This document shows positions 33,853 through 42,333 of a stretch of 50,933 nt of DNA, one piece after another; position 1 is the stretch's first letter, and every line of letters begins with the position of its first letter. The notes under the pieces are model-generated. The model had not been told where the DNA came from, ran no database searches, and saw only the letters and a list, made by a program, of their open reading frames with translations. The DNA lies in contig JAZLGR010000005.1 of assembly GCA_045616445.1 (NCBI GenBank), forward strand, positions 1-50,933, in the 5' to 3' direction. The position numbers were made by a program, and so were the translations under genes. This stretch comes from Fimousia sp045616445. Its GTDB lineage: Bacteria > Bacillota > Clostridia > Lachnospirales > Lachnospiraceae.

Positions 33853-35085
33853 ATGGCAGGAAGATTAGACGACAGAAATAAATTCCGTTGTTCCTTCTGT
33901 AATAAAACCCAGGATCAGGTTCGTAAGCTGATCGCAGGTCCTAAGGCTAACAGTGTATATATCTGTGACGAGTGTATTGAAGTATGCTCCGAAATCATTG
34001 CAGACGAATTCGAGCCATATGAAGATCAGGACGGCATCAACTTATTAAAACCAAAAGAAATCAAAGCATTTTTGGATCAGTATGTCATCGGGCAGGAAGA
34101 AGCCAAGAAGGTTCTCTCTGTTGCTGTATACAACCACTATAAGAAAATCATGGCCAATGAACATTCTGATGTGGAATTACAGAAGAGTAATATCCTTATG
34201 CTTGGACCAACCGGTTCCGGTAAGACCTTGCTCGCTCAGACACTGGCCAAAATCCTGAATGTTCCATTTGCAATTGCAGATGCAACAGCTCTTACAGAAG
34301 CAGGATATGTCGGAGAAGACGTTGAGAATATCTTATTAAAGATCATTCAGGCGGCTGATTATGACATTGAACGTGCCGAACGAGGCATTATTTATATTGA
34401 TGAGATCGATAAGATCACAAGAAAGTCTGAGAATACATCCATTACCCGTGACGTATCCGGGGAAGGTGTACAGCAGGCATTATTAAAGATTGTGGAAGGA
34501 ACCGTTGCTTCCGTACCTCCTCAGGGTGGAAGAAAGCATCCACATCAGGAATTCATCCAGATTGATACAACCAATATCTTATTCATCTGTGGTGGAGCCT
34601 TTGACGGTTTAGAAAAGATTATCGAATCCCGTACCGGTAAGAAATCTTTAGGCTTTAATGCTGTCATCGAACAGCAGAGCAAGAAGGACTTAGATGCCCT
34701 TTTAAAGAAGGTACTTCCTCAGGATTTAGTCAAATATGGCTTAATTCCGGAATTTGTAGGACGAGTACCAGTTGTTGTTTCCTTAGATAAGTTAGATGAG
34801 GAAGCATTAGTAAGCATTTTAACCGAACCTAAGAGTGCAATCGTAAAACAGTACAAGAAACTGTTTGACTTAGATGGTGTGGAACTCGAATTTGAGGATG
34901 AAGCACTCCTTGCCATTGCACATAAGGCAATCGAACGTGATACCGGAGCCCGTGGACTTCGCGCGATCATGGAATCTGTCATCATGGATCTCATGTATGA
35001 AATCCCATCCAATGACAGCATTAAGAAATGTATTATTACGAAAGAAACTGTAACAGAAGGTGCAGAACCAATTATGCTTCCATAG
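33853..35085 (+). CDS. clpX: ATP-dependent Clp protease ATP-binding subunit ClpX
   Basis: Hexameric unfoldase that feeds substrates into ClpP. The 410-residue protein has an N-terminal zinc domain (C13, C16, C38, C41). Its AAA+ domain carries Walker A GPTGSGKT, Walker B IIYIDEIDKI and the RKH motif GGRKHPHQEF that grips substrate tags. The ClpP-docking loop falls in the KSLGFNAVIEQ region, with LGF in place of the usual IGF. It follows clpP by 3 bp, and lon starts 46 bp after it. Confidence 0.98.
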   Translation: MAGRLDDRNKFRCSFCNKTQDQVRKLIAGPKANSVYICDECIEVCSEIIADEFEPYEDQDGINLLKPKEIKAFLDQYVIGQEEAKKVLSVAVYNHYKKIMANEHSDVELQKSNILMLGPTGSGKTLLAQTLAKILNVPFAIADATALTEAGYVGEDVENILLKIIQAADYDIERAERGIIYIDEIDKITRKSENTSITRDVSGEGVQQALLKIVEGTVASVPPQGGRKHPHQEFIQIDTTNILFICGGAFDGLEKIIESRTGKKSLGFNAVIEQQSKKDLDALLKKVLPQDLVKYGLIPEFVGRVPVVVSLDKLDEEALVSILTEPKSAIVKQYKKLFDLDGVELEFEDEALLAIAHKAIERDTGARGLRAIMESVIMDLMYEIPSNDSIKKCIITKETVTEGAEPIMLP

Positions 35086-35131
35086 AGAATCCCTCTATGG
35101 AAGCTATTTTTAATAAGGAGAAGACAGATTT

Positions 35132-37426
35132 ATGGTATTACCAATGGTCGCCCTCAGAGGCATCGTCATTTATCCAGGAACAACGGTGCATTTTGACGTG
35201 GCAAGAGAAATGTCTGCCGCTGCAGTACAGGAAGCCATGCAGAACAATCAGACAATCTTCCTGTGCAACCAGATTGATCCGAGTATAGATGAACCCCAGG
35301 AAGAGGATTTATTTGAAGTTGGCGTAGTCGCTGGCATCAAGCAGATCGTAAAGCTTCCGAAGAATGTTGCACGTGTATACGTAGAAGTAAAATCCCGTGC
35401 AAAAATCACAGAATTTTGTGAAACTGATCCATCCTTCCGCGTGGAAGTAGAAGAGATGGAGACAGAAGTAGAATTTTTAGAACACGAAGAAGCAGCTTAT
35501 CTTGCTTCTTTACATACATACCTTTCTGACTATTCCGCCCAGAATCCAAAAACTAGTCAGGATTTCCTGATGAAGGCGATGCATATGCAGAATGTGGAAC
35601 CGCTGGTATATGAAATTGCCACTCATATTCCATTTACTGTAGACAAAAAACAGGCATTATTAGAAATCAACGATCTGAAGGAACGCGCCAGAAAGCTGCT
35701 TGTATTTCTTGCAGAAGAAACAGAAATCACACAGGTGCTTTCCCAGATTCAGGCCAAAGTGAAGGCTGCCGTTGATAAAAATCAGAGAGATTATATGCTC
35801 CGCGAGCAGATGAATATCATTCGTGAGGAGCTTGGAGAGACTTCCATTGAGGAGGACGCAGACATCTTTTTAAAGAAGACAGAAGGCTTGGATGCGCCGG
35901 AAGAAATCAAAGAGAAGCTTTATAAAGAAATCAAACGTTTTAAGACCATTCCAGCCATGGCTGGAGACAGCGGTATCTTAAGAAATTATATTGAAACCAT
36001 GTTGGAGATGCCTTGGAATCATACCAAACCAGAGAATGAGGACATGAAGAAGGCATTTGACATTCTGGAAGAAGATCATTTTGGCCTTGATCAGATCAAA
36101 GAACGTATCATGGAATTCCTGGCAGTCCGCGTGCTGAACAAGAAGGGGGAAGCACCGATCATCTGTCTGGTGGGCCCTCCAGGAACCGGAAAAACTTCCA
36201 TCGGCCGTTCCATCGCAAGAGCCCTTGATAAGGAATATGTACGAATCTCCTTAGGTGGCGTTCGTGACGAAGCAGAAATCAGAGGACATCGAAAAACCTA
36301 TGTTGGTGCCATGCCTGGACGAATCACAGAGGCAATCAAGAAGGCCGGCGTGAAGAATCCATTGATCTTATTTGACGAAATCGACAAAACAGGTAAGGAT
36401 CAGCGTGGCGATACTGCATCTGCGTTACTGGAAGTACTTGACGGCGAGCAGAATTTTGCTTTCCGTGATCACTATATGGAAGTGCCGATCGACTTAAGCG
36501 AAGTGCTCTTCATCTGTACAGCCAACGATGCTTCTACTATTCCAAAACCACTTTATGACAGAATGGAAGTCATCGAAGTGTCCAGCTACACTGAGAATGA
36601 GAAATATCACATCGCAAAGCAGTACCTTGTGGAAAAACAGTTAAAAGCCAACGGTTTAAGTGGAAAACAGGTTAAATTCCGCAAGGAAGCTATCGAAGAA
36701 CTGATCAAAAACTATACAAGAGAAGCGGGTGTTCGTTCTTTGGAACACAAGATCGGTGATATTTGCCGTAAATCTGCCCGTATCATCTTAGAAAAAGACA
36801 AAAAATCCATCACCATCACGAAGAAGCGTGTGAAAGAGATGCTTGGCATGCCGCTTCGCAGCAGTGAGGATCACAATTTAGAACCACAGGTAGGGGTTGT
36901 ACGTGGACTTGCATGGACTGCTGTGGGCGGAGATACCCTCCAGATTGAGGTTGGTGTGATGCCAGGCAAGGGCAAGCTTACCCTGACCGGTAATCTGGGT
37001 GATGTTATGAAGGAATCTGCACAGATTGCCTTAAGTTTCATCCGTTCCATCTCTGAAGCCCATGAGATTCCAACAGATTTCTTCGAAACCCATGACATCC
37101 ACATCCATGTGCCGGAAGGTGCTGTGCCAAAGGATGGCCCATCTGCGGGTGTCACCATGACAACTGCCCTTTATTCCGCAATCAGGGATATTCCGGTTCG
37201 CGGCGACATCGCCATGACTGGTGAAGTAACCCTTCGAGGTAATGTTCTTGCCATCGGCGGTTTAAAAGAAAAGCTGTTAGCAGCAAAGAACGCAGGCGTG
37301 AAGGAAGTATTCGTTCCTGCAGCCAATAAGAAAAATGTGAAGGAAATCAGTGAAGAAATCACAGAAGGACTGACCATCACATATGTAAAACATGTAAGTG
37401 AAGTATTGAAAGGAGCAATGGTATGA
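35132..37426 (+). CDS. lon: ATP-dependent protease Lon
   Basis: Degrades misfolded and regulatory proteins in the cytosol. The 764-residue protein has the N-terminal substrate domain (about 1-200), an AAA+ domain with GPPGTGKTSIGRSIA and LFDEIDKTG, and the C-terminal serine-lysine protease domain. The dyad is S671 in KDGPSAGVTM and K714 in GGLKEKLLAAKNAG, 43 residues apart as in E. coli Lon. AAGGAG precedes the ATG at 35132. engB overlaps its end by 4 bp (ATGA). Confidence 0.98.
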   Translation: MVLPMVALRGIVIYPGTTVHFDVAREMSAAAVQEAMQNNQTIFLCNQIDPSIDEPQEEDLFEVGVVAGIKQIVKLPKNVARVYVEVKSRAKITEFCETDPSFRVEVEEMETEVEFLEHEEAAYLASLHTYLSDYSAQNPKTSQDFLMKAMHMQNVEPLVYEIATHIPFTVDKKQALLEINDLKERARKLLVFLAEETEITQVLSQIQAKVKAAVDKNQRDYMLREQMNIIREELGETSIEEDADIFLKKTEGLDAPEEIKEKLYKEIKRFKTIPAMAGDSGILRNYIETMLEMPWNHTKPENEDMKKAFDILEEDHFGLDQIKERIMEFLAVRVLNKKGEAPIICLVGPPGTGKTSIGRSIARALDKEYVRISLGGVRDEAEIRGHRKTYVGAMPGRITEAIKKAGVKNPLILFDEIDKTGKDQRGDTASALLEVLDGEQNFAFRDHYMEVPIDLSEVLFICTANDASTIPKPLYDRMEVIEVSSYTENEKYHIAKQYLVEKQLKANGLSGKQVKFRKEAIEELIKNYTREAGVRSLEHKIGDICRKSARIILEKDKKSITITKKRVKEMLGMPLRSSEDHNLEPQVGVVRGLAWTAVGGDTLQIEVGVMPGKGKLTLTGNLGDVMKESAQIALSFIRSISEAHEIPTDFFETHDIHIHVPEGAVPKDGPSAGVTMTTALYSAIRDIPVRGDIAMTGEVTLRGNVLAIGGLKEKLLAAKNAGVKEVFVPAANKKNVKEISEEITEGLTITYVKHVSEVLKGAMV

Positions 37427-38028
37427 TCATCAAATCAGTAAATCTTGAGACAGTTTGCGGTATCACAAGTACTCTGCCAAAGAATGAGCTGCCGGAAATC
37501 GCATTTGCCGGCAAGTCCAATGTTGGGAAATCCTCTCTCATCAATGGTCTGATGAACCGTAAATCCCTTGCCCGTACTTCTGCCCAGCCAGGGAAAACAC
37601 AGACCATTAACTATTACAATATCAATGACGAGCTTTATTTCGTTGACCTCCCAGGATACGGCTATGCCAAGGTTTCCGAAGATACAAAAAAACAGTGGGG
37701 TAAGATGATCGAACGTTACCTTCACACTTCCGAAACCTTAGTACTGGTATTCTTATTAATCGATATCCGCCATGATCCATCTGCAAATGATCGTCAGATG
37801 TACGACTGGATCATCTCCAACGGCTATTACCCTGTCATCATCGCAACAAAGCTTGATAAATTAAAGAGAAGCCAGGTGCCAAAGCATGTGAAAGCCATTC
37901 GTACCAAGATGAAGCTGCGTGGAGATACACCGGTATTCCCTTATAGTGCGCTGAGTAAGCAGGGAAGGGAAGAGATCTACGACTTCATAGATGAGGTGCT
38001 GGCCAATGTGGAGGAAGTTGAGGAGTAG
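37423..38028 (+). CDS. engB: Ribosome biogenesis GTP-binding protein EngB/YsxC
   Basis: A 201-residue TRAFAC-class GTPase needed for 50S subunit assembly. Motifs: G1 GKSNVGKSS (near residue 32), G3 DLPGYGYA and G4 TKLDK, with the SAQPGKTQ switch I region. It is the last gene of the protease block, joined to lon by a 4-bp overlap. Its last nine codons (37999-38025) form one arm of a 354-bp inverted repeat, so the acidic C-terminal tail LANVEEVEE is mirrored downstream. Confidence 0.97.
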   Translation: MIIKSVNLETVCGITSTLPKNELPEIAFAGKSNVGKSSLINGLMNRKSLARTSAQPGKTQTINYYNINDELYFVDLPGYGYAKVSEDTKKQWGKMIERYLHTSETLVLVFLLIDIRHDPSANDRQMYDWIISNGYYPVIIATKLDKLKRSQVPKHVKAIRTKMKLRGDTPVFPYSALSKQGREEIYDFIDEVLANVEEVEE

Positions 38029-38352
38029 GCTGTTTTTTCTATATACAGACCTAAGCTCATCCTCAAACTCAATCGAAGAACAAAGAAAAGCTGAAAAGTC
38101 CGGTGTGCAGGTTTTCATTCCGAATGTATTTTAGAGCATGAACAAAACTGTAAAAAGTATGTGGATGATCAGACACGAAGTGTCTGCTCGCCACATACTT
38201 TTTTTCGTCCTGTTCATTGCCTAAAATAGCATTCGAACCTGCACACCGGACTTTTGCTTTTCTAGCTGTTCTTCTCAAATGAGTTTAGAGGATGGGCTTA
38301 GGCCTGAATATATAGAAGAAACGGCCGTGTCAGCTTCCTCCACATCAGCCAG
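37999..38352. repeat. 354-bp imperfect inverted repeat centred on the engB terminator
   Basis: The arms 37999-38175 and 38178-38352 are inverted copies with about 80% agreement by eye. A perfect 20-bp block pairs 38094-38113 with 38236-38255. The axis is a terminator-like stem of AAAAAGTATGTGG (38154-38166) and its partner near 38191-38203, with CAGACAC/GTGTCTG at the tip. The left arm starts nine codons before the engB stop, so on the minus strand the right arm reads LADVEEAD, a decayed copy of LANVEEVEE. The right arm ends 17 bp before a second element of the same kind. Confidence 0.9.
38154..38204 (+). terminator. engB intrinsic terminator, axis of the long inverted repeat
   Basis: AAAAAGTATGTGG pairs with CCACATACTTTTT, and CAGACAC (38170-38176) with GTGTCTG (38180-38186) forms the tip. 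A T-run follows on the plus strand and an A-tract precedes. Confidence 0.88.
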
Positions 38353-38369
38353 TTGTGCGCGCATAGTGA

Positions 38370-38755
38370 GAGTTTTGAGGTGTATTCGACGCCTGCGGAG
38401 AAGCTGATATGAATAGATGGACTGCTCGCTCTTTGCGTCTCCATGCTTCACTGGAATGATTCAAAAGAATGATAGAAAAACTTGCGGACAGATTCTCTCT
38501 GAAATTGTATTTTATCTAAATGAACTGCATGAAAAAAGTACGTGGGTGTAAGACATGTGTGTCTTACAATCACGTACTTTTTGATTGCTGTACATTTATT
38601 AAAATACAATTTATCTACAGAGAGGACAATCTGTCTGCCTAGTTTTTCATCATTCTTTTGTTTTTTCCAGTGAAGCATGGAGACGCAGAAAAGCGAAGCA
38701 ATCCATCTACTCAAATAACAACTTCTCCACAAGCAATCCATACACCTCAGAACTC
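38370..38755. repeat. 386-bp imperfect inverted repeat centred on the DUF4364 gene terminator
   Basis: The arms run from 38370 and from 38755 towards an axis near 38558. A perfect 22-bp block pairs 38435-38456 with 38665-38686. The axis is GAAAAAAGTACGTG (38531-38544) with CACGTACTTTTT (38571-38582), and TGTAAGACA/TGTCTTACA at the tip. The right arm reaches into the DUF4364 gene: its last 15 codons and stop (38707-38755) are paired. The left arm, read forward, still gives ESFEVYSTPAEKLI followed by a stop, against SSEVYGLLVEKLLFE in the gene. The whole of 38029-38706 is taken up by this element and the previous one. Confidence 0.9.
38530..38583 (-). terminator. Intrinsic terminator of the DUF4364 gene, axis of the long inverted repeat
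   Basis: On the minus strand AAAAAGTACGTG and CACGTACTTTTTTC form the stem, with nine further perfect pairs at the tip (38547-38555 with its complement). The T-run faces away from the DUF4364 gene. Confidence 0.87.
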
Positions 38756-39228
38756 GTGTCCGTCCAATGGTCACAAATCCGAATCGCATCCTCCTCGCTT
38801 CCAACATTCAACGTCAGATCCAGCAGGATATTCCCCTTCTCCTTGATCACCCCATGAATACAATACTCTTGTTTCTTGGCTTGATAGTATTCTGCGGTGA
38901 TTTCCACTTCGTTGCGAAGCTCGTATTTGTTGTCTTCGAAGTAGGTTAAGATGTCCTGCTTGATGGCAGGGGACATACGATCGCCAAACATATCAACAGC
39001 TTCCCGGCCGGCTGAGAGAATATGATAGAGGGAAGAATTACGGACATTCTCCACGGTGATCATCTCTGCATCAACGAGCTCGTTGATGGCGGACTGGAGA
39101 GTAAAGTAGTTGGTGTAGCCCCTGTCGATGACGTATTCCACAATCTGGGAGTTGGTCAGTGGGAAATCTACTTTATTCAACATGAAGAGGATGATTAATT
39201 TATATAATAAATTGGTGTCCTGTGTCAT
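38707..39228 (-). CDS. DUF4364 family protein
   Basis: A 173-residue protein. The N-terminal part (about 5-75) looks like a winged helix, with KLIILFMLNKVDFPLTNSQIVEYVIDRGY and ALQSAINELVDAEMI in the places of a PadR/MarR-like DNA-binding domain, so a regulatory role is possible. The C-terminal beta-rich half is unassigned. The family is widespread in Clostridia with unknown function. AAGGAG lies about 10 bp before the ATG. It overlaps the upstream radical SAM gene by 29 bp. The last 15 codons belong to a 386-bp inverted repeat. Confidence 0.85.
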   Translation of the reverse strand: MTQDTNLLYKLIILFMLNKVDFPLTNSQIVEYVIDRGYTNYFTLQSAINELVDAEMITVENVRNSSLYHILSAGREAVDMFGDRMSPAIKQDILTYFEDNKYELRNEVEITAEYYQAKKQEYCIHGVIKEKGNILLDLTLNVGSEEDAIRICDHWTDTSSEVYGLLVEKLLFE

Positions 39229-40150
39229 GGCACAATGCTCCTTGGGTAATGTTTTTGCGTTTCATCTCCTGTGCGATGGTATTGAGTACTTTTCGCTTGT
39301 TGCCACTCCAAAGTGGGGCAATCAGCAGATTCTTCGGGCCATCGCCGGTGATGCGGTGGACAACCATGTCTTTTCTAAGGTGCGCAAGGCAGGTAATGAG
39401 GAAGTCCACATATTCCTCCATCTCAAAAACTGGAAATGGATGGTTTATATAATCCCTTCCCATGGCGGTATCCGACAGGATGTGAAGCATGGACAGCTTC
39501 ACGCCGTGGACGGGGAGCTTATTCAGATAGGTTACGGAAGCAAGCATATCTTCTTTCGTTTCGCCAGGCAGTCCGAGGATGAGGTGGACGACCACGGGGA
39601 TACCCCTTTCTGCAAGCTTTGATACAGCGTCCTCAAAGACTGCAAGCTCATACCCCCTGTGAAATGCATCTGCCGTTTTCTCATGTATCGTCTGAAGCCC
39701 CAGTTCGATAAAGAGAGGCTTGATGGCAGCAAGCTCTGAAAGAAGATCTAAAATCTCATCGGGCAGACAGTCCGGTCTGGTTCCAATGGAGATGGCAGCA
39801 ATCTGTGGGTGGGAAACTGCTTCATAATACAGGCTTCGAAGCCGGTTTACGTCACCGTAGGTACTGGTAAAGGCCTGAAAGTAGGCGATATAAGAGCCGC
39901 CAGCTTTGTGCTTTACCAGGTTGATGCCTTCCTCAATCTGTGCAGTGATGGATTGATGGGAGGCGGAGGCGAAATCGCCGGAGCCGGCAGCACTGCAGAA
40001 GGTGCAGCCGCCATAGCCCTTGGTGCCATCTCTGGTGGGACAGGTACAGCCTGCGTCCAGAGAAACTTTATATAATTTTTCCCCGAAGGTATTCTTGACA
40101 TAACTATCGAAGGAATAAAATCGCTTTCCGTGCCAGTTAGCAGTATGCAT
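39200..40150 (-). CDS. TIGR01212 family radical SAM protein (YhcC-like)
   Basis: A 316-residue radical SAM protein. The cysteine pattern in DAGCTCPTRDGTKGYGGCTFCSAAG is that of the YhcC/TIGR01212 family, with a CxC element and GGCxFC, unlike the plain CxxxCxxC. It includes the GTRPDCLPDEILDLLSEL and ELGLQTIHEKTADAFHRGY strands of the barrel. Its product is unknown to me; the protein is widely kept in bacteria. It lies 4 bp after the malic enzyme stop codon with only a weak ribosome binding site, so it is likely co-transcribed with that gene. Confidence 0.9.
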   Translation of the reverse strand: MHTANWHGKRFYSFDSYVKNTFGEKLYKVSLDAGCTCPTRDGTKGYGGCTFCSAAGSGDFASASHQSITAQIEEGINLVKHKAGGSYIAYFQAFTSTYGDVNRLRSLYYEAVSHPQIAAISIGTRPDCLPDEILDLLSELAAIKPLFIELGLQTIHEKTADAFHRGYELAVFEDAVSKLAERGIPVVVHLILGLPGETKEDMLASVTYLNKLPVHGVKLSMLHILSDTAMGRDYINHPFPVFEMEEYVDFLITCLAHLRKDMVVHRITGDGPKNLLIAPLWSGNKRKVLNTIAQEMKRKNITQGALCHDTGHQFII

Positions 40151-40154
40151 ACTA

Positions 40155-41303
40155 CTAGATCAGATCCTTAACCGCTTTTGCAACTGTGTCTGCAAGACGT
40201 GGGTCAAATGGAGCTGGTAAGATATTTACGTCGCTTAATTCATCTTCAGAGATTAAGGAAGCGATTGCTTTTGCTGCAGCAAGCTTCATATCTTCTGTGA
40301 TTGCTTTTGCGCGGCCTTCTAAAGCACCCTTGAAGATGCCAGGGAATACTTCTACGTTGTTTACCTGATTTGGGAAGTCAGAACGGCCTGTTCCAACAAC
40401 TCTTGCGCCAGCAGCGCGAGCTAAGTCAGGCATGATTTCTGGAACTGGGTTTGCCATTGCAAAGAGGATAGAATCATCTGCCATGGAAGCAACCATCTCC
40501 TGAGAAACGATACCAGGTGCAGATACACCGACGAAGATGTCAGCGCCAACCAAAGCGTCTGCTAATGTACCGCTGATGTTTCTTGGGTTTGTGATCTGAG
40601 CCATGTTTTTCTGTGCCCAGTTAAGACCTTCTGTGTCTTTGCCGACAACGCCGTTGATATCACACATTGTGACATCCTTAAAGCCGTAGCGGATTAAGAG
40701 ACGACCGATTGCCATACCGGCAGAGCCACAGCCGTTGATGATGACTTTGGCTGTTTCCTTATCTTTGCCTGTCACTTTCATGGCATTGATCACACCTGCT
40801 AAAACAACGATTGCTGTTCCGTGCTGGTCATCGTGGAATACAGGAATATCTAATTCTTCTTTTAAACGGTTTTCGATTTCGATACAGCGAGGTGCGGAGA
40901 TGTCTTCTAAGTTGATTCCGCCAAATGCTGGTGCGATATTCTTAACGATATTCACAATTTCATCTACATCCTGTGTTTCAAGACAGATTGGGAATGCATT
41001 GACGCCACCGAATTCCTTGAATAAGACACATTTGCCTTCCATTACTGGCATGGCAGCGTGTGCACCGATGTTACCAAGTCCTAAAACTGCACTACCGTCG
41101 GATACAACGGCGATTGTGTTGGATTTGATGGTGTATTTGTAAGCTGCTTCTTTGTCCTGTGCGATTACCTTACAAGGTTCTGCAACACCAGGAGTATAAG
41201 CAAGTGCTAAATCTTCTTTGGATTTTACTTCACATTTGGAAGTTGTTGTGATTTTTCCATTCCATTCTTCATGAAGCATTAAAGCTTTTTCTGCATTTGT
41301 CAT
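40155..41303 (-). CDS. NAD(P)-dependent malic enzyme (oxaloacetate-decarboxylating)
   Basis: Converts malate to pyruvate and CO2 with NAD(P)+. The 382-residue protein is the short bacterial form without the phosphotransacetylase extension. Visible motifs: AYTPGVAEPC and the following KYTIKSNTIAVVSDGSAVLGLGNIG, the metal-binding PVFHDDQHGTAIV, and the nucleotide fold INGCGSAGMAIGRLLI. GAAGGAG precedes the start. NAD versus NADP preference cannot be read with confidence. It may balance pyruvate and malate alongside the citrate synthase at 6072. Confidence 0.94.
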   Translation of the reverse strand: MTNAEKALMLHEEWNGKITTTSKCEVKSKEDLALAYTPGVAEPCKVIAQDKEAAYKYTIKSNTIAVVSDGSAVLGLGNIGAHAAMPVMEGKCVLFKEFGGVNAFPICLETQDVDEIVNIVKNIAPAFGGINLEDISAPRCIEIENRLKEELDIPVFHDDQHGTAIVVLAGVINAMKVTGKDKETAKVIINGCGSAGMAIGRLLIRYGFKDVTMCDINGVVGKDTEGLNWAQKNMAQITNPRNISGTLADALVGADIFVGVSAPGIVSQEMVASMADDSILFAMANPVPEIMPDLARAAGARVVGTGRSDFPNQVNNVEVFPGIFKGALEGRAKAITEDMKLAAAKAIASLISEDELSDVNILPAPFDPRLADTVAKAVKDLI

Positions 41304-41396
41304 GATGTTCTCCTTCTTATTGAATTATGATTTATTGAATTATTATATTGTTGAAAAATATTTTTAAAATAATACCACGTAAATTATCATAGCATT

Positions 41397-41425
41397 TTGC
41401 AAATAATAGTGCAATCATTTACAAT
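41397..41425 (+). promoter_or_regulatory. Sigma-A promoter of the HAD gene at 41456
   Basis: TTGCAA (41397-41402) and TACAAT (41420-41425) are separated by 17 bp, and AGGAGG with an ATG follows 20-30 bp later. The unit is divergent from the malic enzyme gene. Confidence 0.6.
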
Positions 41426-41455
41426 AGAAGATAAGAAGAATCAGGAGGACAGATT

Positions 41456-42265
41456 ATGACATTACAGCAAAGCAAAGGAATCTTATTATTTGATTATGAT
41501 GGAACATTAGTAGACGGAAGCATCGGCATCCATCATATGAGTGAACGAACATTAAAGGCATTAAAGGATGCAAGAGAGAACGGATATATCGTGATGCTCG
41601 CCAGCGGACGAAGCATCGCCATGGTACTGCCGGTAAAGGATAATTTTAATGGATTTATCACCAGCAACGGTGCTCATGCAGAAATTCTTGGGGAGAGCTA
41701 CCATGATATGCATATTCCTGTAGATGTGTTGAAGGATATTCGTACATTTATGAAGGGGAAGGAAGACCGTATCACTGGAAACTTCGAAACCCAGGAAGGC
41801 GCCAAGGCACTCGCCTACGGCACACCGTTATACCACCACAACATCGCATATTTTAATCTGGATGAGAGTCAGTATTCTCCATTTGAAGGGGATTACAGCA
41901 CAGGATTCCATAAAATGACCATTGCCTACACCGATCCGACAGCGATCAAAGAGATGATCGAAACATTTGACGGGCGTATCGAAATCATCGACCATCCACT
42001 GGAAAACTATGCGGAAGTAATGCCATTTGGCTGTACCAAGGGCATGGCCTTAGAAGCAATCCTTGAAAAGACAGGCTATGACCGTGACAAGATTTATGCA
42101 TTTGGCGACTCTGAGAATGATGTCACCATGCTCAAGGCAGCAGGACATGCAACCATCATGGCAAAGCACAGCCCTGGCATGGAAGAAATCGCAGAATTTG
42201 TCACAAAACTTGTGGAAGAAGAAGGCATCGAATATGCATTAAAACATTACGGAATTATTGCATAA
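41456..42265 (+). CDS. Cof-type HAD-family phosphatase
   Basis: A 269-residue C2-cap HAD phosphatase with motif I LFDYDGT (D13, D15) and motif IV GDSENDVTM. It resembles the gene at 2181-2981 in length, in the FDYDGT form and in the C-terminal ending, so the two are probably paralogues with related sugar-phosphate substrates. AGGAGG precedes the ATG. An extended -10 promoter just after its stop suggests that the next genes are transcribed separately. Confidence 0.88.
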   Translation: MTLQQSKGILLFDYDGTLVDGSIGIHHMSERTLKALKDARENGYIVMLASGRSIAMVLPVKDNFNGFITSNGAHAEILGESYHDMHIPVDVLKDIRTFMKGKEDRITGNFETQEGAKALAYGTPLYHHNIAYFNLDESQYSPFEGDYSTGFHKMTIAYTDPTAIKEMIETFDGRIEIIDHPLENYAEVMPFGCTKGMALEAILEKTGYDRDKIYAFGDSENDVTMLKAAGHATIMAKHSPGMEEIAEFVTKLVEEEGIEYALKHYGIIA

Positions 42266-42276
42266 GTATCATAGTG

Positions 42277-42285
42277 TGATATAAT
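42277..42285 (+). promoter_or_regulatory. Extended -10 promoter before the CpXC gene
   Basis: TGATATAAT at 42277-42285 is a consensus extended -10. A short inverted repeat, CTCGAA and TTCGAG (42299-42316), lies in the leader between it and the start codon. Confidence 0.5.
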
Positions 42286-42333
42286 TGTGACAGTATGACT
42301 CGAAGTGTCATTCGAGGAAAGGAAGTAGGAATT

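Noticed and set aside
38448..38949. Frames within the two long hairpins between engB and the DUF4364 gene
   Set aside because: They exist because the arms copy coding ends; composition and lack of ribosome binding sites argue against expression.
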